15,022 nt of DNA from Acidobacteriota bacterium (GTDB lineage: Bacteria; Acidobacteriota; Terriglobia; Terriglobales; Acidobacteriaceae): the NCBI GenBank assembly GCA_021851465.1, contig JAJZDL010000046.1:1-15022 (forward strand), read 5' to 3'. Made by a program: the position numbers and the translations under genes. Each line of letters starts with the position of its first letter. The first letter of the stretch is position 1. The notes beneath the pieces are model-generated. The model saw nothing but the letters and a program-made list of their open reading frames with translations. It made no database searches and was not told the origin of the DNA. Below, one piece after another: positions 12,823 through 15,022 of the stretch.

Positions 12823-13439
12823 TTGTCCTCTGCCGCGATCGTTTTTTCCACCATTGCTTCGAGGTCGTTCTCGGAGCCGATGCCCGAGGTCACGTCGATC
12901 ACCTTGCCCGACCTGTCGACGTAGAAGGACATGGGGAGATATTCCGTGTTGCTGAGGTAGTCCTTCTCCGCCTTCGGGTCGGAGAGGAGGATGGGGTAAG
13001 TGACGCCGAGTTTCTGCGCGACTTTGGCGATCGTTTCCTTGCCAACCTCGGAGTCGTAGGTGATGCCGACGACAGCAAATCCGCTGGACGCATATTTTTT
13101 ACTGAGGTCCTGGAGCCAGGGCATCTCGATCTTGCAGGGCGGGCAGTATGTGCCCCAGAAGTTGATGAGCAGAGGGCGGCCTTTGAAGTCGCTGAGCGAG
13201 ACGGTGTGGCCGTTGAGGTCGACGAGGGCGAAGGCGGGCGCGGGTTTTCCGCGCAGCGGCGACAGCTCTGTGGCGGTAGCGTCGGCGGACGGGGCAGGCG
13301 AGCTGGGAACCAGATCTGCGCGATCTTCCTGCTGGAGTTGAAGGATGCTGCGATTTTGACGCAGGTTGTGCCAGCCGGACCATGCGATGAGCAAGACCCC
13401 GGCGAGCATCGTCAAGAGCAAGAGCGATCTTCGCAGCAC
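12819..13439 (-). CDS. Membrane-anchored TlpA/ResA-like thioredoxin-fold protein
   Basis: The 206-residue product has an N-terminal anchor (MLRRSLLLLTMLAGVLLIAW), a polar Pro/Ala-rich linker and a TlpA-type redoxin domain from about residue 62. It shows INFWGTYCPPCKIEMPWL with the CPPC active site (Cys99, Cys102), the family's central insert, and the cis-proline LPMSFYVD (Pro169). Such proteins reduce or shuffle disulfides outside the cytoplasm, often for cytochrome c maturation or specific clients. The usual Trp before the first Cys is replaced by Tyr. The start is GTG at 13439 with AAGGAT about ten bases upstream; an ATG at 13409 would remove the charged start of the anchor. It is the first gene of a pair with the DsbD-alpha-like gene. 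Confidence 0.87.
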   Translation of the reverse strand: MLRRSLLLLTMLAGVLLIAWSGWHNLRQNRSILQLQQEDRADLVPSSPAPSADATATELSPLRGKPAPAFALVDLNGHTVSLSDFKGRPLLINFWGTYCPPCKIEMPWLQDLSKKYASSGFAVVGITYDSEVGKETIAKVAQKLGVTYPILLSDPKAEKDYLSNTEYLPMSFYVDRSGKVIDVTSGIGSENDLEAMVEKTIAAEDK

Positions 13440-13491
13440 TGCGGGCAGATCCTTTCGCGCGGGCGGTATCGTGCGGGCCCACAGGTAAAGT

Positions 13492-14223
13492 CTACCGCGT
13501 TTGGAGCTGCTGCCGCTCTTGCTGCAATGTTCGCGATGCTTCGGGAAGGATGGCGGAGGCGTCTACACAGGGCGTCCGTTGCGTGATGCAGGAGAAGCGG
13601 AAGTCCATGAGCAGGGCCTGCTCGGATGCGTCCTCTTCGGGCGAGAAGGTGGCACTCAACCCGTATGGGTATGCTCGAACCAGGCGGTTGGGAAAGGCCT
13701 GATCGGGGTCGCGTGTGCGGTCGTGGAACTTGGCGGTTGCGCGGGACGAGGCGGAGAGGAACGGCACATAGTTGCCGGAGCGGCCCCAATCGCGCACGGG
13801 GAGAGTCACCTGCTCGCCGAACCACTTCTCCGTGACGATGCCGTTCTCGACGGTGAATCCGGCACGCACCGCGGCGCTGCGCAGGCCGAGACGGCCCAAC
13901 GCCCTTGGCAACCAGTTTGCGGCCCCGCCGCCGGGGTATCCTTCCAGCATCTGCGGAAGCGTCTGCAGGAGGTCGATGCGGTAGGTGCATTTCTCCGCGG
14001 TGCAGGCACCAGTGGGCGCGCCCGAGCGGCCCCACTTGCCGATCATCTGCTGCGCGTCCTGCCAACCGCTGCGGCCCACTTCGAGCGCGCGGATCTCTGC
14101 GAGGAGCTTTTCCGCGTGACGGCGGAGGAGCCATTGGGAGGCTTCGCCCGTGACCCATACGGCGGCGAGCAGGACCAGTACGATGGAGACGATTTGGCGT
14201 AAGCGGCGGAGCATTGCGTTCAT
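13492..14223 (-). CDS. Unknown protein with N-terminal membrane anchor
   Basis: This is a 243-residue product I do not recognise. It has a basic start (MNAMLRRLRQ), one hydrophobic anchor (about 11-26, IVSIVLVLLAAVWVTG) and an extracytoplasmic domain of mixed composition. A cysteine pair TGACTAEKCTYRIDL sits near residues 73-80, and a second pair FSCITQRTPCVD near 217-226, so disulfides are plausible. The latter resembles the short SCITxxxxCxDA pattern seen in other acidobacterial hypothetical proteins, but that is only an impression. It lies 52 bp upstream of the TlpA-like gene in the same orientation and may be one of its clients. The ATG at 14223 lacks a Shine-Dalgarno, matching a leaderless start; ATG 14214 is possible. 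Confidence 0.7.
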   Translation of the reverse strand: MNAMLRRLRQIVSIVLVLLAAVWVTGEASQWLLRRHAEKLLAEIRALEVGRSGWQDAQQMIGKWGRSGAPTGACTAEKCTYRIDLLQTLPQMLEGYPGGGAANWLPRALGRLGLRSAAVRAGFTVENGIVTEKWFGEQVTLPVRDWGRSGNYVPFLSASSRATAKFHDRTRDPDQAFPNRLVRAYPYGLSATFSPEEDASEQALLMDFRFSCITQRTPCVDASAILPEASRTLQQERQQLQTR

Positions 14224-14230
14224 GGTTAGA

Positions 14231-14261
14231 AGTAGAACACCTCTGGCATTCGGTGCGTCAA
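14231..14261 (-). promoter_or_regulatory. Promoter candidate for the anchored unknown protein gene
   Basis: TTGACG (14261-14256) and TCTACT (14236-14231) are separated by 19 bases, or 18 if TTCTAC is used. The -10 ends seven bases before the ATG at 14223, predicting a leaderless or nearly leaderless mRNA. The spacer is longer than ideal. Confidence 0.42.
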
Positions 14262-14350
14262 CCCGCGCGCGAGTGGGGAGCCTGTTGCGATTCGTTGGGC
14301 GCGCCCGGCTCTGCTAGCATCGGATAGCAACGGGGAGGGTGCACAGGCAC

Positions 14351-15022
14351 ATGGCGAACTCCACTCAAACTCAGGGCGCGCGCCCGTCGGATTTGGTGCG
14401 CACGGAGGCGCGTGCGCTGCTGGAGCTGGCGATGCGGCTGGACGGGCCGATGGCCGCGCCGTTTGCGCGCGCAGTGGAACTGATGGTGGAGGCTGTGGCG
14501 CGCGGGGGCCGCACCATCCTGCTGGGCATGGGAAAGAGCGGGTTGATCGCGCGCAAGATTGCGGCGACGCTCTGTTCCACAGGGACGCCCGCACACTTTC
14601 TGCACCCGGCGGAGGCGCTGCACGGCGACCTGGGAGCGGTTGCGGCGGGCGATGTCGCGATTGCTTTGTCGGCGAGCGGCGAGACCGAGGAGGTGCTGGC
14701 GCTGCTGCCCGCGCTGACGCGGCTGGGCTGCGCGATTGTCAGTCTGAGCGGCGAGGGCGCATCGACGCTGGCACAGGCCAGCGCGGTGTGGCTCGATGCA
14801 GGCGTGACGGCGGAGGCCTGTGTGCTCAATCTTGCGCCGACGGCCTCGACGACGGTGATGCTGGCGCTGGGCGATGCGTTGGCACTGGAGGTGAGCCGGC
14901 GGCGAGGATTTGCCGCGACTGACTTTGCAGAGCTGCATCCGGGCGGACGGCTGGGACGGCGGCTGGCGCGCGTGGACAAACTGATGCACACCGGCGATGC
15001 GCTGCCGCAGGTTGCGGCGGAC
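14351..15022 (+). CDS. kdsD: Arabinose-5-phosphate isomerase (KdsD/KpsF/GutQ type), 5' part
   Basis: This enzyme converts ribulose 5-phosphate to arabinose 5-phosphate, the first step toward Kdo for lipopolysaccharide. The frame is open from ATG 14351 to the window end (224 residues), so the gene is cut by the edge. A SIS domain is clear: ILLGMGKSGLIARKIAATL with Lys62, STGTPAHFLHPAEALHGDLG (77-96), ALSASGETEEV (105-115), AEACVLNLAPTASTT with Glu155, GDALA and LHPGGRLGRRL with His196. It closely follows E. coli KdsD. VDKLMHTGDALPQV begins the CBS-domain pair, whose remainder is outside. A Gly-rich AACGGGGAGG lies about 15 bases before the start. It is divergent from the unknown anchored protein gene. 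Confidence 0.92.
   Translation, partial: MANSTQTQGARPSDLVRTEARALLELAMRLDGPMAAPFARAVELMVEAVARGGRTILLGMGKSGLIARKIAATLCSTGTPAHFLHPAEALHGDLGAVAAGDVAIALSASGETEEVLALLPALTRLGCAIVSLSGEGASTLAQASAVWLDAGVTAEACVLNLAPTASTTVMLALGDALALEVSRRRGFAATDFAELHPGGRLGRRLARVDKLMHTGDALPQVAAD

Overview
The window is about 15 kb of GC-rich DNA with genes on both strands. It looks chromosomal and most likely comes from an acidobacterium of the Terriglobales/Acidobacteriaceae type. That placement is inference: it rests on the dnaX-ebfC-recR proteins, on abundant short palindromes of the GGGCCTTCGGCCC kind, and on dispersed repeats containing GGGGATTCTTC..TCAGAATGACA, which are common between genes in that group. No rRNA, tRNA, CRISPR array, transposase or phage gene was seen.

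Layout. 1-1347 has no gene and is packed with repeats: palindromes, an 18-G run, a 111-bp element with inverted-repeat ends, and a 12-bp degenerate tandem array. 1348-4639 (minus) is the classic replication/repair cluster dnaX - ebfC (YbaB) - recR, with a 24-bp tandem repeat array abutting the dnaX stop. 4640-5167 is mostly empty apart from a possible 28-aa membrane peptide on the plus strand. 5168-6717 (minus) is a sulfur-related transport unit. It consists of a strong promoter, a leaderless 31-codon leader peptide with ten cysteines, an intrinsic terminator that competes with an alternative hairpin, a 47-aa one-pass membrane protein, and a YeiH-family (UPF0324, so-called putative sulfate exporter) transporter. 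6782-7270 (plus) is an NTF2/SnoaL-like protein. 7326-7471 (minus) holds a well-formed candidate small RNA with promoter, two hairpins with short loops and a terminator. 7570-12196 (minus) carries an arylsulfate sulfotransferase lipoprotein, a GT87-type (DUF2029) membrane glycosyltransferase and an AlaC-like aminotransferase. 12319-14223 (minus) carries an exported DsbD-alpha-like protein, a TlpA-like thioredoxin overlapping it by 4 bp, and an unknown membrane-anchored protein. From 14351 (plus) an arabinose-5-phosphate isomerase (KdsD type) runs off the window end.

The most interesting element is the cysteine-rich leader in front of the 47-aa protein and YeiH. Promoter, leader ORF, antiterminator arm and terminator are arranged as in classical amino-acid attenuation. 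If that is right, the transporter operon is switched on when charged Cys-tRNA is scarce, which fits sulfur uptake or scavenging better than sulfate export. Nearby sulfur and thiol functions (arylsulfate sulfotransferase, TlpA/DsbD-like pair) are consistent with a sulfur theme but do not prove one. Several genes here appear leaderless, with -10 boxes placed so that transcription would start at or just before the ATG.
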